A stretch of 64,000 bases of DNA, taken from contig NZ_RAQO01000001.1 in assembly GCF_003610775.1 (NCBI RefSeq), forward strand, positions 62,001 through 126,000, read 5' to 3'. Origin of the DNA: Alginatibacterium sediminis (GTDB taxonomy: Bacteria; Pseudomonadota; Gammaproteobacteria; Enterobacterales; Celerinatantimonadaceae). This document shows positions 9,129-18,422 of the stretch, piece by piece. Position 1 is the stretch's first letter. The number at the start of each line of letters is the position of its first letter. A model generated the notes under the pieces. It had not been told where the DNA came from, searched no databases, and worked only from the letters and a program-made list of their open reading frames with translations. A program made the translations under genes and the position numbers.

Positions 9129-9584
9129 TTAGCTTTTTCCTGAATGACCAAACCCGCCTTCACCGCGATTACTATCGTCGAATGACTCGACAATTTCGAA
9201 CTGCGCCTGGATTACCGGTACAAACACCAATTGCGCTATTCGGTCGCCTGGAGTAACCGTATAGGCGCTTTGGGAGCGATTCCAACACGACACCATTAAC
9301 TCACCTTGATAATCAGAGTCGATAAGGCCAACTAAATTACCAAGAACAATGCCATGTTTATGGCCAAGTCCGGAGCGCGGTAATATAGTCGCCGCAATTC
9401 CTGCGTCATTAATATGAATCGCAAGTCCGGTTTTTAGTAATACTGTTTCACCGGGCTCAATCGTAATGGCTTCATCCATACATGCTCGTAAGTCCATACC
9501 TGCGCTGCCATCAGTAGCATAAGCGGGAAGTGGAAATTGAGTGCCAATACGATCGTCTAAAATTTTAAGAGAAATTGCTTTCAT
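9129..9584 (-). CDS. dut: Deoxyuridine 5'-triphosphate nucleotidohydrolase (dUTPase)
   Basis: dUTPase hydrolyses dUTP to dUMP and pyrophosphate, keeping uracil out of DNA and feeding thymidylate synthesis. The 151-residue product is the usual trimeric-type length. Motif 1 is [10 protein letters not shown], motif 2 [11 protein letters not shown], motif 3 [15 protein letters not shown] with the catalytic Asp, motif 4 [10 protein letters not shown] and the C-terminal motif 5 [10 protein letters not shown]. All active-site motifs are present. It lies 29 bases after coaBC on the same strand. Confidence 0.97.
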   Translation of the reverse strand: MKAISLKILDDRIGTQFPLPAYATDGSAGMDLRACMDEAITIEPGETVLLKTGLAIHINDAGIAATILPRSGLGHKHGIVLGNLVGLIDSDYQGELMVSCWNRSQSAYTVTPGDRIAQLVFVPVIQAQFEIVESFDDSNRGEGGFGHSGKS

Positions 9585-9613
9585 GCGTTCTGTTTTCTTC
9601 TTTTAGGTTGAAA

Positions 9614-10822
9614 TTATTTATCAATTTGTTGCACAACTAAGTCCATTAGTTGCTGCGCTAGTCGCTGCTTATCATTGAGACTTAAAACTGACTGCCCATT
9701 AGGCCAATACACTTGCAATGCATTGTCGCTACTGTTGAAGCCTTGCCCTGGTATCGACACATCGTTAGCGGCAATCATATCTAAACCTTTACGCTGCATT
9801 TTATCACGAGCATAGTGCTCTAGATCTTGTGTTTCGGCAGCAAATCCCAGCACAAAAGGCTTGGGCGTTAGCTTGGCAACGTCTGCAACGATATCTGGAT
9901 TCTTCAATAGATTGATTTGCAAAGCGTCATTATTATCGGTTTTCTTAATTTTGTGGCTTGCGACTTCAGCAACACGGTAATCGGCGACCGCCGCACAAGC
10001 AATAAAGATGTCGCAAGTTGCACCAAGCTCCAAAGATCGTTGATGCATATCCAGTGCGGAACTAACATCAAAGCGCTCACAGCCGCTAGGTGTTGTGAGA
10101 TTTACTGGGCCGCTAATGATTTTGACCGTGGCCCCCAAGCCCTTGGCGGCGCTTGCTAATGCAAATCCCATTTTCCCGCTACTATGGTTGGAGATATAAC
10201 GTACTGGGTCGATAGCTTCGCGCGTTGGCCCAGCGGTAATAACCACTGTTTTACCTTGCAAACTTTGCTCACTAAGCGAAGGGTTAAAATGCTCAATCAC
10301 TAGTTCTAATAGCTGAGCTGATTCAAGCATTCGTCCCATGCCGACATCGCCGCAAGCTTGTTCGCCACTGGCAGGGCCCCATATTTGAACACCGCGTTGC
10401 CTTAGCGTATTGAGATTGTCTTGGGTTGCAGCACTTGCGTACATTTGCTGATTCATTGCCGGAGCTACAGCAACGTTTGCACTGCTGGCAAGCAATAGTG
10501 TACTAACCAAGTCATCCGCTAAGCCATGGCAATATTTGGCAATGGTATTAGCAGTTGCAGGAGCAAGCAAGATGAGATCTGGCCATTTGGCCCATTCGAT
10601 ATGACCCATAGCGGCTTCAGCGGCAGGGTCCATAACGCTTTGCCCAACCACTTCGCCACTCACAGCTTGCATGGTTAATGCACCTATAAACGACGTTGCG
10701 TTTTGGGTCATTGCAACTTTAACTTCAGCCCCTTGGTCTTTTAAGCGGCGAACCAACTCAGGGATCTTGTAAGCAGCGATTCCGCCACTCATTGCTACTA
10801 GAATTTTTTTTCCTGCCAGCAT
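9614..10822 (-). CDS. coaBC: Bifunctional phosphopantothenoylcysteine decarboxylase / phosphopantothenate-cysteine ligase
   Basis: CoaBC makes 4'-phosphopantetheine for coenzyme A. The first half (about 1-190) is the flavin-dependent CoaC decarboxylase with GGIAAYK, the catalytic-His segment GHIEWAKWPDL, PAMNQQMY and ACGDVGMGRM with the catalytic Cys. The second half is the CTP-dependent CoaB ligase with TAGPTREAIDPVRYISN at the start and KIKK...LLKNPDIVADVA further on. The 402 residues match the E. coli protein (406). It heads the coaBC-dut-slmA group and is divergent from radC, as in E. coli. Confidence 0.97.
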   Translation of the reverse strand: MLAGKKILVAMSGGIAAYKIPELVRRLKDQGAEVKVAMTQNATSFIGALTMQAVSGEVVGQSVMDPAAEAAMGHIEWAKWPDLILLAPATANTIAKYCHGLADDLVSTLLLASSANVAVAPAMNQQMYASAATQDNLNTLRQRGVQIWGPASGEQACGDVGMGRMLESAQLLELVIEHFNPSLSEQSLQGKTVVITAGPTREAIDPVRYISNHSSGKMGFALASAAKGLGATVKIISGPVNLTTPSGCERFDVSSALDMHQRSLELGATCDIFIACAAVADYRVAEVASHKIKKTDNNDALQINLLKNPDIVADVAKLTPKPFVLGFAAETQDLEHYARDKMQRKGLDMIAANDVSIPGQGFNSSDNALQVYWPNGQSVLSLNDKQRLAQQLMDLVVQQIDK

Positions 10823-10976
10823 TTGCTTAACTCTTTTACTTAATCGTTGATGTCTAGACCGTGAAAGGTTTAGTTCGTGTTCAAATAAAAACGCAGTTTA
10901 TCTTAAATAAGGTGTCGAGTAAGCAAAAGCCATATCAGTAGCTATATTTATAGTTCTATCAATAACCGTGCTTATT

Positions 10977-11651
10977 ATGAAATTATATCACTGTCCAAAA
11001 CATGAACGCCCACGCGAAAAGTTGATCGCTTTGGGAGCAAGCTCACTAAGTGATGCCGAACTACTCGCCATCTTTTTGCGTACCGGAACCACCGAAATGA
11101 ATGCCATTGAGCTTTCCCAGCATTTGCTCAACCACTATGGCAGTTTGGCCAACATAGTACACAGCTCCGAACAGCAGTTTTATCAACAAAAAGGGCTCGG
11201 CCCGGCAAAATATGCTCAACTAAAAGCCAGTGTTGAAATATCAAATCGATGTCTTTTTCAGGATTTGACTAAAAAATCGGTACTCGAAGACACCAAATCA
11301 GCAGAAATTTTCCTAAAATCGCAACTTTCTCATCAAACACGTGAGGTATTTGCATTATTGCTCTTGGATAATCAACACCGAGTGTTACAATTCGCGCCGA
11401 TATTCTTCGGCACGATCGATGCAGCGAGCGTTTACCCGCGAATTGTAGTGCAGAAGGTACTAGAAAATAATGCAGCCGCAGTGATCCTTGCTCACAATCA
11501 CCCTTCTGGGGTGGCTGAACCGAGCCAGGCTGATCGACAAATCACGGAACGCTTAATCAACGCTTTAGCGCTAATTGATGTGCGAGTCTTAGACCATATT
11601 GTTGTGGGTCAAGGAAGCGCAGTTTCATTCGCTCAGCGCGGATGGATCTGA
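10977..11651 (+). CDS. radC: RadC family JAB1/MPN metalloprotein
   Basis: RadC proteins carry a helix-hairpin-helix region and a JAMM/MPN metal-binding domain; the cellular role is still unsettled despite the name. The 224-residue product begins MKLYHCPKHERPREKLIALG; a GTG three codons earlier is a less likely start. The JAMM motif is complete: a Glu near the start of the domain, HNHPSG near residue 178 and the following Asp of QADRQI. It is single and divergent from coaBC, upstream of rpmB, the conserved location. Confidence 0.93.
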   Translation: MKLYHCPKHERPREKLIALGASSLSDAELLAIFLRTGTTEMNAIELSQHLLNHYGSLANIVHSSEQQFYQQKGLGPAKYAQLKASVEISNRCLFQDLTKKSVLEDTKSAEIFLKSQLSHQTREVFALLLLDNQHRVLQFAPIFFGTIDAASVYPRIVVQKVLENNAAAVILAHNHPSGVAEPSQADRQITERLINALALIDVRVLDHIVVGQGSAVSFAQRGWI

Positions 11652-11670
11652 TCAATTGTTCAAATTTTAG

Positions 11671-11701
11671 TTGATCTTGTCTTTAAGTTCCTGTATAAAA
11701 T
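11671..11701 (+). promoter_or_regulatory. Sigma-70-type promoter of rpmB-rpmG
   Basis: TTGATC, a 17-base spacer and TATAAAAT fit a strong housekeeping promoter about 80 bases before the rpmB ATG. Transcripts would carry a leader of roughly 75 bases with two short inverted repeats. Confidence 0.65.
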
Positions 11702-11712
11702 GCGGCCTTTCT

Positions 11713-11757
11713 GTCGTCCCGGGCGACGGCCAAACGGGGCATTCAGATGCTCGAGCA
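11713..11757 (+). promoter_or_regulatory. Structured leader of rpmB
   Basis: Two short hairpins can form in the untranslated leader: GTCG...CGAC at 11713-11727 and the palindrome TGCTCGAGCA at 11748-11757. Ribosomal protein operons often use such leaders for autogenous control. Whether this one does is only inferred. Confidence 0.3.
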
Positions 11758-11781
11758 GAAGTAATTTTTGGAGAAGACGAC

Positions 11782-12018
11782 ATGTCTAGAGTATGCCAAG
11801 TCACTGGTAAGAAACCAGCTGTTGGTAACAACGTATCACACGCAAAAAACCGCACTCGTCGCCGTTTTTTGCCAAACCTTCATTCTCACCGCTTTTGGGT
11901 TGAGTCTGAGAAACGTTTTGTTAAATTACGTGTATCTACTAAAGGTATGCGCATCATCGACAAAAAAGGCATTGATGCTGTATTAGCTGAAATGCGTAAA
12001 CGCGGTGAAAAGGTCTAA
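11782..12018 (+). CDS. rpmB: 50S ribosomal protein L28
   Basis: L28 is a small basic protein of the large ribosomal subunit. The real ATG at 11782 is preceded by TTTTGGAGAAGACGAC and gives 78 residues, exactly the usual proteobacterial length; a longer in-frame extension upstream would cover the promoter and is not used. The sequence [20 protein letters not shown] and [18 protein letters not shown] is diagnostic. It lies 10 bases upstream of rpmG and forms the rpmB-rpmG operon. Confidence 0.98.
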   Translation: MSRVCQVTGKKPAVGNNVSHAKNRTRRRFLPNLHSHRFWVESEKRFVKLRVSTKGMRIIDKKGIDAVLAEMRKRGEKV

Positions 12019-12028
12019 GGAGTAAGTC

Positions 12029-12196
12029 ATGGCTAAAGGTATTCGTGAAAAAATCCGTTTGAACTCTTCAGCTGGTACAGGACACTTCTACACCACTGAT
12101 AAGAACAAACGTGAAATGCCTGAGAAAATGGAGATCAAAAAGTTTGATCCTGTTGTTCGCAAGCACGTAATGTACAAAGAAGGCAAAATTAAGTAA
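12029..12196 (+). CDS. rpmG: 50S ribosomal protein L33
   Basis: L33 is a 55-residue protein here ([16 protein letters not shown]...GKIK), the usual size for the gammaproteobacterial type. It contains the FYTTDKNKR stretch and has no zinc-binding cysteines, so it is the Cys-less form common in this group. The ATG follows TCTAAGGAGTAAGTC, a strong ribosome site that overlaps the rpmB stop region. A strong intrinsic terminator follows 18 bases later. Confidence 0.97.
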   Translation: MAKGIREKIRLNSSAGTGHFYTTDKNKREMPEKMEIKKFDPVVRKHVMYKEGKIK

Positions 12197-12213
12197 TTTG
12201 CCCCCCCTTTGTG

Positions 12214-12241
12214 AAAAACCCGGTCTTTTCCGGGTTTTTTT
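12214..12241 (+). terminator. Intrinsic terminator of rpmB-rpmG
   Basis: AAAACCCGG, loop TCTTTT and CCGGGTTTTTTT form a GC-rich stem followed by a run of seven Ts. It lies directly after rpmG. Confidence 0.9.
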
Positions 12242-12295
12242 ATGCCTGCAATTTCTTTATCATCAACGTATCATCCTTTCTTGGCTTCACAGCAT

Positions 12296-12754
12296 ATGCC
12301 TCGTTTATCGCGCCGCGCATGGAACAATGTCATTATTTTTGCTGTCGGGGGCATGATTTTGATTTTTCAGCTGATGGAATACCGTCAATCTGAGTCAGAA
12401 GAGCTACCACAAAGTAATTACTATAGTCTGTTGCCTAGTGAAGCGACTATTTTGCAGCTCAATCTGCCGCAATTACGTATAGAGCGAGCAGGCGTCGATT
12501 GGAAAAGCGAACCACAACTCGAACCCAATAAGCTGGTACAGATTATCGATGCTTGGATGCACATTCAGTTACCGGTGTGGAACGGTTCAATTAACGGCAG
12601 TTCTCAAGCGACTAAGGTCCAAATCTATATCGCTGGCAGTCGAGAGCCAATTCAACTATCGCTATTTCAATCTGAAGATCGCTACGTGATTCGTAATTGG
12701 CAAGGGCAAATCCTTGAGTTAGACCTCGACTCTTACCACACTTTGTTCCAGTAA
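12296..12754 (+). CDS. Hypothetical membrane-anchored protein between rpmG and mutM
   Basis: No family was recognised. The 152-residue product has a short basic N-terminus (PRLSRRAWNN) and one hydrophobic helix VIIFAVGGMILIFQLM at about residues 11-27, then a polar domain. It is therefore likely a type II inner-membrane protein with a periplasmic domain of about 120 residues. The ATG at 12296 is chosen because an earlier ATG at 12242 abuts the rpmG terminator T tract. It ends 21 bases before mutM and may share its transcript. Confidence 0.7.
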   Translation: MPRLSRRAWNNVIIFAVGGMILIFQLMEYRQSESEELPQSNYYSLLPSEATILQLNLPQLRIERAGVDWKSEPQLEPNKLVQIIDAWMHIQLPVWNGSINGSSQATKVQIYIAGSREPIQLSLFQSEDRYVIRNWQGQILELDLDSYHTLFQ

Positions 12755-12775
12755 ATTATTGCATATCGAGTACAA

Positions 12776-13588
12776 ATGCCTGAATTACCCGAAGTAGAAA
12801 CTAGCCGTCGCGGCATCGAGCCGCATTTAGTTAGTCACGAGATAACTGAGATTGTGGTCAGAAACCCCAAACTGAGATGGCCGATCCCCTCAATAATCAC
12901 CAACTGTATTGGACATCGCATCACCGCCGTTAAACGCCGCGCAAAATATTTACTGGTAGAAACTCAGGCCGGCACCATACTGATACATTTGGGTATGTCA
13001 GGGAGCTTAAAAGTACTTGCGCAACACGAAACGGTTCTAAAACATGACCATGTCGATATTTGTTTAAGCTCGGGTATGTGTTTGCGTCTCAACGACCCTC
13101 GACGCTTCGGCGCAGTACTTTATACTGAGTTACCTTGGCAAGAGCACAAACTGCTCACCAGTCTTGGTCCAGAGCCTTTGAGCGACGACTTTTCTCCAAG
13201 CTTGCTATTTCAGAGCGCAAAACGACGTAGTATTCCGGTGAAGCAATTGATCATGGATAATCATGTCGTGGTTGGGGTGGGTAACATTTACGCATGCGAA
13301 GCTTTGTTTCGAAGTGGTATCCATCCACAAAAAGCCGCTAATAAAGTAAGCGCTACCCGTTATGCCAATTTGTGCCAACACATCAAAGAAGTGCTCGCAC
13401 AAGCCATAGAACAAGGTGGCACCACCCTTAAGGACTTCTCCAACGCCGATGGAAAGCCTGGCTACTTCAAGCAAGAATTGGCGGTATACGGCCGGCAGAA
13501 CCAAGCTTGCCACAGTTGCGGCGAACATATACAAGCTACAAGAATCGGCCAGCGTAACAGTTTCTTCTGCCCAAATTGTCAGCGCTAA
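12776..13588 (+). CDS. mutM: Formamidopyrimidine-DNA glycosylase (Fpg/MutM)
   Basis: MutM excises 8-oxoguanine and formamidopyrimidines and cuts the resulting abasic site. The 270-residue product (E. coli 269) has the N-terminal PELPEVE with catalytic Pro2 and Glu3 and the Lys of the RRAKYLL region. The conserved NIYACEALFRSGIHP follows, and a C-terminal zinc finger has four cysteines in CHSCG and CPNCQ. It lies between rpmG and coaD, as in E. coli. Confidence 0.97.
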   Translation: MPELPEVETSRRGIEPHLVSHEITEIVVRNPKLRWPIPSIITNCIGHRITAVKRRAKYLLVETQAGTILIHLGMSGSLKVLAQHETVLKHDHVDICLSSGMCLRLNDPRRFGAVLYTELPWQEHKLLTSLGPEPLSDDFSPSLLFQSAKRRSIPVKQLIMDNHVVVGVGNIYACEALFRSGIHPQKAANKVSATRYANLCQHIKEVLAQAIEQGGTTLKDFSNADGKPGYFKQELAVYGRQNQACHSCGEHIQATRIGQRNSFFCPNCQR

Positions 13589-13746
13589 TCGGCTTGTTTG
13601 GCACTCGCTGTGGCGCAACATAATTCAAAAAGTCAGTTGAATACCTTTTTCAGTCGCTAGGCTTTATCAACTGGCTGACGACACTATAATGAGCAATTGA
13701 AAGATTAAAAGTTCTAAGGCTTGAATCTTTATACTTAAGGAATAAA

Positions 13747-14796
13747 ATGCGACGAATACTGGTGGTGCGTAACGATAAAATTGGCGACTTCATGCTAGCA
13801 TGGCCAAGTTTTGCTGCGCTTAAACAAAGCCAAGCCGACAGCCTTGTTGTGGCTTTAGTTCCTAAGTATACCCGTGATCTTGCGCTGTTATGTCCATGGA
13901 TAGACGAAGTAATTACCGACTGCACTAAGAGTGGGAGTAAAGCGCAGCAACAAGAACTGGTAAGCACCATAAGGAACTACAATTTTGACGATTACATTTG
14001 CTTGTTCTCAAATACAAGAAATGCCCTACTTGGTTTTAAGTGCCGAATCCCTTATCGCCTAGCCCCTGCAACAAAGTTAGCCCAGTTTCTATTCACCGAT
14101 ACTCTCAAACAAAAACGCTCTCAGTCAGCAAAGCCTGAACATGTCTATAACGTTGATCTCATCAAGTACTACTTAAGTAAACACCAGCTCTCTAGTATAG
14201 AAGGCGCTCCGGCGTATTTAGAGTTTGAACAAGAATCATTGAAGCATGTTAAACAAGCATTGCTACCGGAATTTGCGCTAAACAAACGGCTGATTATGAT
14301 TCACTGCGGCAGCGGGGGATCGGCCAACAATTTAAGTCTAGAACAATACGCTAAGCTCATGTTTGCCATGTATCAATTAGATTCTAATTTTGTTTTTTGT
14401 TTAACCGCTGGGCCAGGGGAACTTGAACAGACACAAAAACTAGCCGATCAAGCCACCAAGCTAGCGCTTCCATTATTTGTATTCGAATCTACCAGTGGTC
14501 TTGAGCATTTTTGCCAAGTAATAGCATGTGCAGACTTATTCATTGCAGGCTCCACTGGTCCATTGCATATTGCTGGTGCACTCAATGTCCCTACTGTGGG
14601 CTTCTATCCAGCCAAGCGAAGTTCAACGCCATTACGCTGGCAAACACTCAATAGTGACAATAATCGCCTCGCCTTCAGCCCAGACACTAAAGAAAACGTT
14701 CCTGACGATCTGTCTTCAATCGATCCCGTACTATGCGCTAAACAGATAAACCAATGGCTAAATTGTACTGCCTCAAAAAGCTTTCACCAGCTTTAG
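13747..14796 (+). CDS. Glycosyltransferase family 9 (heptosyltransferase-like)
   Basis: The 349-residue product has the GT9 layout: an N-terminal RRILVVRNDKIGDFMLAWPS that resembles the ADP-heptose:LPS heptosyltransferase opening, and a C-terminal nucleotide-binding region with ADLFIAGSTGPLHIAGALN. It would transfer a heptose or other sugar to the LPS core on the inner face of the inner membrane. It is convergent with coaD with only 29 bases between. It is more divergent than the waaF and opsX genes below, so the acceptor is unknown; a third heptose is one possibility. Confidence 0.8.
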   Translation: MRRILVVRNDKIGDFMLAWPSFAALKQSQADSLVVALVPKYTRDLALLCPWIDEVITDCTKSGSKAQQQELVSTIRNYNFDDYICLFSNTRNALLGFKCRIPYRLAPATKLAQFLFTDTLKQKRSQSAKPEHVYNVDLIKYYLSKHQLSSIEGAPAYLEFEQESLKHVKQALLPEFALNKRLIMIHCGSGGSANNLSLEQYAKLMFAMYQLDSNFVFCLTAGPGELEQTQKLADQATKLALPLFVFESTSGLEHFCQVIACADLFIAGSTGPLHIAGALNVPTVGFYPAKRSSTPLRWQTLNSDNNRLAFSPDTKENVPDDLSSIDPVLCAKQINQWLNCTASKSFHQL

Positions 14797-14825
14797 TGGT
14801 TCCTATGTTTTGACTAAGGATAACG

Positions 14826-15305
14826 TTAATTAAGCTTTTGTTTAGCCATGGCTTCAAACACGCAATTTGGCACTAAATTTTGAATGTCGCCACCATGCAG
14901 GGATATCTCGCGCACAAATGTTGAAGAGATACAGGCGGTTTCTTCTATCGGGCTCAAATAAATAGTTTCAAACTCCGGCTTTAGTTTGCGATTAAGATTG
15001 GCAAGCTGTAGCTCATAATCAAAATCGCTCACGCTACGTACACCTCTGAGTACCGCTGCAGCTTGTTGATTTTGATGAAGATCGACCAGTAAACCGGAGA
15101 AGCCTAAGACCTCAACATTGTCAAAGTCTGCAGTGGCTAATTTCGCCAGCTGCACCCGCTGTTCTAAATCAAACAAGGGTTTTTTACTAGGACTGGCCGC
15201 AATAGCGATAATCAATTTATCAAACAATAAAGCCCCTCGGCGAATGATATCCATGTGGCCGTTAGTAATTGGATCAAAGGTTCCGGGGTACAGTACTTTC
15301 TTCAT
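14826..15305 (-). CDS. coaD: Phosphopantetheine adenylyltransferase
   Basis: CoaD joins 4'-phosphopantetheine and ATP to give dephospho-CoA. The 159 residues match E. coli CoaD. The nucleotidyltransferase motif PGTFDPITNGH is near residue 7 and the second signature CISSTFVREI near 125. The LRGVRSVSDFDYELQLA stretch is diagnostic. It sits among LPS core genes, which explains its old name kdtB, and follows the opsX-like gene after 35 bases on the same strand, so they may be co-transcribed. Confidence 0.97.
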   Translation of the reverse strand: MKKVLYPGTFDPITNGHMDIIRRGALLFDKLIIAIAASPSKKPLFDLEQRVQLAKLATADFDNVEVLGFSGLLVDLHQNQQAAAVLRGVRSVSDFDYELQLANLNRKLKPEFETIYLSPIEETACISSTFVREISLHGGDIQNLVPNCVFEAMAKQKLN

Positions 15306-15340
15306 TTTAAAATCTCTTGTTTACAGCTCAATGGCCAATT

Positions 15341-16378
15341 TTACGATGTTGATAACAATGACTTGAGCTTATCCTGTACTTGTTCAAGTTTAATCTTGCT
15401 CATCAAGTTCTTGCCCTTTAGCCTAGTTGCCCATGCTAAATGCTCAAGTGGTTTTCCAAACTGTTTTTCGGCTTCAGCAGTGTAAACATCGATAACATAA
15501 TCTTGGCTATTATAAGGGCCGGTTCGTTTGGGGTTACTATGTGCATATAAACCGACAACCGGTGTGCCTTGCGTTGTTGCAATATGCGCAGGTCCTGAGT
15601 CTGGAGCAACAACAACACATGTACGCCTTAACACAGCAGTCAATTGTTTCAAACTTGTTTGCCCCACGATATTGGTCAGTGGTTGCTTACAGCTCGCTTG
15701 AATTGTCTCAGCTAAAGCCACCTCTTTAGCTGCTGGCGAACCACACAAAACAACTTGAAAACCCAAACTGCTTAGCCAATCCGACAAACTCACATAATCT
15801 TGTGTTAGCCAGTTGCGTTCAACATTACTTGCCGAGGGACAAATCACAACACTGCGTTCAGTTACGGTTTTCTTGGCAAAATCAAGATCGCTAGATGACA
15901 GAGGAATGTTCCAACTTGGTGCTTGTTTCTCCACATCCAAAAATGATGCAAATTCAGCAAACTGATCTAAGACATGCATGCTTTGACTGGGGCGTAGTTT
16001 ACGATTAGTAAACAACCATTGTGCTTCGCGTGCGCGCTTCCAACTAAACCCTACTTTTTGGGTGGCCTTTATTCCTAAGCTTAGTAGGCTTGCTCGCAAG
16101 GCCAATTGCATATGCAGCAACACATCAAAGCGTCGTCCACGCAGCTGCGCCCACAAATCACGATAAGCTTTAAACCCTGCTCGCTTATCAAAGACCAGCA
16201 CTTCAACGCCGGGTAAATCAGAAATAAGACCAGATTCAGTTTTTCCGCATATCCAAGTAATGCTAGCCTTGGGGTAGTGGCGTTGAATGCTTTGGACAAC
16301 CGAAATGCAATGGCATACATCGCCAATAGCGGATAAACGAAGAATACAAATGTGTTGAAGCGCTTGGGAATTGCTCAA
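15341..16378 (-). CDS. opsX: GT9 heptosyltransferase I, OpsX-like
   Basis: The 345-residue product is a GT9 heptosyltransferase. It starts with CILRLSAIGDVCHCISVVQ and has the nucleotide-sugar site segment VVVAPDSGPAHIATTQGTPVVGLY. The gene is divergent from kdkA, as opsX and kdkA are neighbours in Haemophilus influenzae, where OpsX adds the first heptose to phosphorylated Kdo. This context favours OpsX over WaaC, but the acceptor specificity is inferred. The kdkA start lies about 93 bases away. It probably runs into coaD. Confidence 0.8.
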   Translation of the reverse strand: MSNSQALQHICILRLSAIGDVCHCISVVQSIQRHYPKASITWICGKTESGLISDLPGVEVLVFDKRAGFKAYRDLWAQLRGRRFDVLLHMQLALRASLLSLGIKATQKVGFSWKRAREAQWLFTNRKLRPSQSMHVLDQFAEFASFLDVEKQAPSWNIPLSSSDLDFAKKTVTERSVVICPSASNVERNWLTQDYVSLSDWLSSLGFQVVLCGSPAAKEVALAETIQASCKQPLTNIVGQTSLKQLTAVLRRTCVVVAPDSGPAHIATTQGTPVVGLYAHSNPKRTGPYNSQDYVIDVYTAEAEKQFGKPLEHLAWATRLKGKNLMSKIKLEQVQDKLKSLLSTS

Positions 16379-16471
16379 AATTAGCTAAATCGAGAAAGAA
16401 TCACTGCAAGCATTATGCGTGGCTGAAGATTGAATGTAAAATCAAAGCCAAAAGACCTTATAAGGCATTCG

Positions 16472-17206
16472 ATGCAAGAACTTAAAGATGGCCAACAGCT
16501 AATCTGGTTATGCGATGACAGCGCATTTTCAGTAGCACTGGACAACATATTTGACCCGAGCTTTTGGTCGCAACGCGATGCCCTTATTGGTAAAGCGGCA
16601 GGTCGCGGAACCACTGTCTTTTTTGAGCATCAACAACGTCAGTTTGCTTTGCGCCATTACCATCGAGGAGGAATGGCAGCAAAAATAAGTGAAGACCAGT
16701 ACCTTTATCTTGGGGCCCGTAAAAGCCGCGCGTATCAAGAGCTTAAACTGTTGCTTCGCTTGCAAGAGCTTGGACTAAATGCCCCCCGTCCAATTGCTGC
16801 GCGTATTGTCCGTAACGGCATTTATTACCGAGCCGATCTAATCACTGAAAAAATCCCCAAGGCCCAAGACTTAGCTCAACGTTTATATGCCCAGGCCCTA
16901 CCACAAAAAGTTTGGCAAGACATTGCTGCCACTGTCGCTCAATTTCATAATCATGGAGTTAACCACCCAGATTTGAACTTACGTAACATCATGCTGGACG
17001 CTAATGAACAAGTGTGGCTTATAGATTTCGACCGCGGCACGATTGCAAACGCTAACGCGAGAATCGCTCAGACCAATATCGAGCGCTTAAAACGCTCACT
17101 AATCAAAGAGCTTGCTAAGGGGAAGGGGCTACATTGGAAAGAAAGCGATTGGGATGGTTTTGAAACAACTTATAAGCTTCAAAAAACTGTCATTAAGGGT
17201 GGCTAA
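16472..17206 (+). CDS. kdkA: 3-deoxy-D-manno-octulosonic acid (Kdo) kinase
   Basis: KdkA phosphorylates the Kdo of lipid A-linked LPS at position 4. The 244-residue product carries the family features: AAGRGTTVFF, ALRHYHRGGMAAKIS, the ExxxLLRLQELG helix and the kinase-type catalytic HPDLNLRNIMLD with LIDFDRG (metal-binding Asp). An in-frame TTG further upstream adds 14 residues without a ribosome site, so the ATG at 16472 is preferred. The gene is divergent from the opsX-like gene and precedes ugd. Presence of KdkA implies a single phosphorylated Kdo. Confidence 0.9.
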   Translation: MQELKDGQQLIWLCDDSAFSVALDNIFDPSFWSQRDALIGKAAGRGTTVFFEHQQRQFALRHYHRGGMAAKISEDQYLYLGARKSRAYQELKLLLRLQELGLNAPRPIAARIVRNGIYYRADLITEKIPKAQDLAQRLYAQALPQKVWQDIAATVAQFHNHGVNHPDLNLRNIMLDANEQVWLIDFDRGTIANANARIAQTNIERLKRSLIKELAKGKGLHWKESDWDGFETTYKLQKTVIKGG

Positions 17207-17242
17207 CATATCTTAGAAGATTAAACTCAGATATGGGTCAAA

Positions 17243-18409
17243 ATGAAAATAGCAGTCGTCGGTACTGGGTATGTGGGTCTAGCCAACGCGGTTTTGTTAG
17301 CTCAGTATTCTCAGGTGATAGCGCTTGATATCGACCCCGAACGTGTTGATAGCATTAACTCCAAACGCTCCCCCATCGCAGACAAAGATATTGAGCACTT
17401 TTTATTACATAAACCACTTCATCTCACTGCAACGACCAACAAAGAACTCGCCTATGTCGACGCTCAATTTGTGGTTATAGCCACACCGACCAACTATGAC
17501 CCGCAGAGCAACTTTTTTAATACCCGCACTGTTGAAACAATTATCAAGGATGTGGCTCGCCTCAATCCAAGCGCCACCATGATCATAAAATCAACCGTAC
17601 CGGTTGGGTTTACCATAAGAGCAAGGCAACTATACCTAAATAACAACATCATTTTCTCACCAGAATTTTTACGTGAGGGCAGAGCTCTTTTTGATAATCT
17701 ACACCCTTCTCGTATAGTGATCGGCGAAAAAAGTGAACGCGCAGAGCGATTTGCTAACCTTTTACTAGAAGCATCTGTATCATCGAAATGTCCAGTATTG
17801 TTTACCGACTCAAGCGAGGCGGAGGCGATAAAACTGTTCTCGAACACCTATTTGGCAATGAGGGTAGCCTACTTTAACGAGCTCGACAGTTATGCTGAAG
17901 CTCATGACTTAAATAGTCGTCAAATAATTCAAGGAGTTGGCTCAGATCCACGAATTGGAAATCACTACAACAACCCATCGTTTGGTTATGGAGGCTATTG
18001 TTTACCCAAGGATACTAAACAGTTGCTTGCAAATTATCAGGATGTTCCAAATAACATAATTGCCGCCATTGTAGATGCCAACCGAACCAGAAAAGATTTC
18101 ATCACCCAATCAATTCTAAAGCGAGGACCGAAAACGGTCGGTATTTATCGTTTGATAATGAAATCAGGCTCAGACAACTTTAGGTCCAGTTCTATTATAG
18201 GGATTATGAAGCGCATTCAAGCGAAAGGGATAAACCTTGTAATTTATGAGCCCGTAATCAAGGAGTTACAGTTTCTAAACTCCCCGCTCATAAAAGACTT
18301 CGAGCTATTTAAAGAAACCTGCGATTTGATAGTGGCTAACCGACTAGTTGATGAGCTAAACAGTGTGCAAGATAAAGTTTATACCCGCGATTTATTTGGC
18401 AACGACTAA
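17243..18409 (+). CDS. ugd: UDP-glucose 6-dehydrogenase
   Basis: Ugd oxidises UDP-glucose twice to UDP-glucuronate using NAD. The 388 residues equal the E. coli enzyme. The N-terminal Rossmann motif is [15 protein letters not shown], the middle contains [20 protein letters not shown], and the catalytic Cys (about residue 253) lies in [15 protein letters not shown]-glucuronate would feed LPS core or capsule sugars. It follows kdkA by 36 bases and is probably in the same unit. It is convergent with waaA, 13 bases away. Confidence 0.96.
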   Translation: MKIAVVGTGYVGLANAVLLAQYSQVIALDIDPERVDSINSKRSPIADKDIEHFLLHKPLHLTATTNKELAYVDAQFVVIATPTNYDPQSNFFNTRTVETIIKDVARLNPSATMIIKSTVPVGFTIRARQLYLNNNIIFSPEFLREGRALFDNLHPSRIVIGEKSERAERFANLLLEASVSSKCPVLFTDSSEAEAIKLFSNTYLAMRVAYFNELDSYAEAHDLNSRQIIQGVGSDPRIGNHYNNPSFGYGGYCLPKDTKQLLANYQDVPNNIIAAIVDANRTRKDFITQSILKRGPKTVGIYRLIMKSGSDNFRSSSIIGIMKRIQAKGINLVIYEPVIKELQFLNSPLIKDFELFKETCDLIVANRLVDELNSVQDKVYTRDLFGND

Positions 18410-18422
18410 GGTGTTTCTCCGC

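Noticed and set aside
11690-11781. Upstream extension of L28
   Set aside because: The frame stays open but covers the promoter and leader; L28 is 78 residues in this group.
12242-12295. Earlier ATG for the membrane protein between rpmG and mutM
   Set aside because: It abuts the T run of the rpmG terminator, so transcripts would hardly include it; the ATG at 12296 gives a normal membrane-anchor start.
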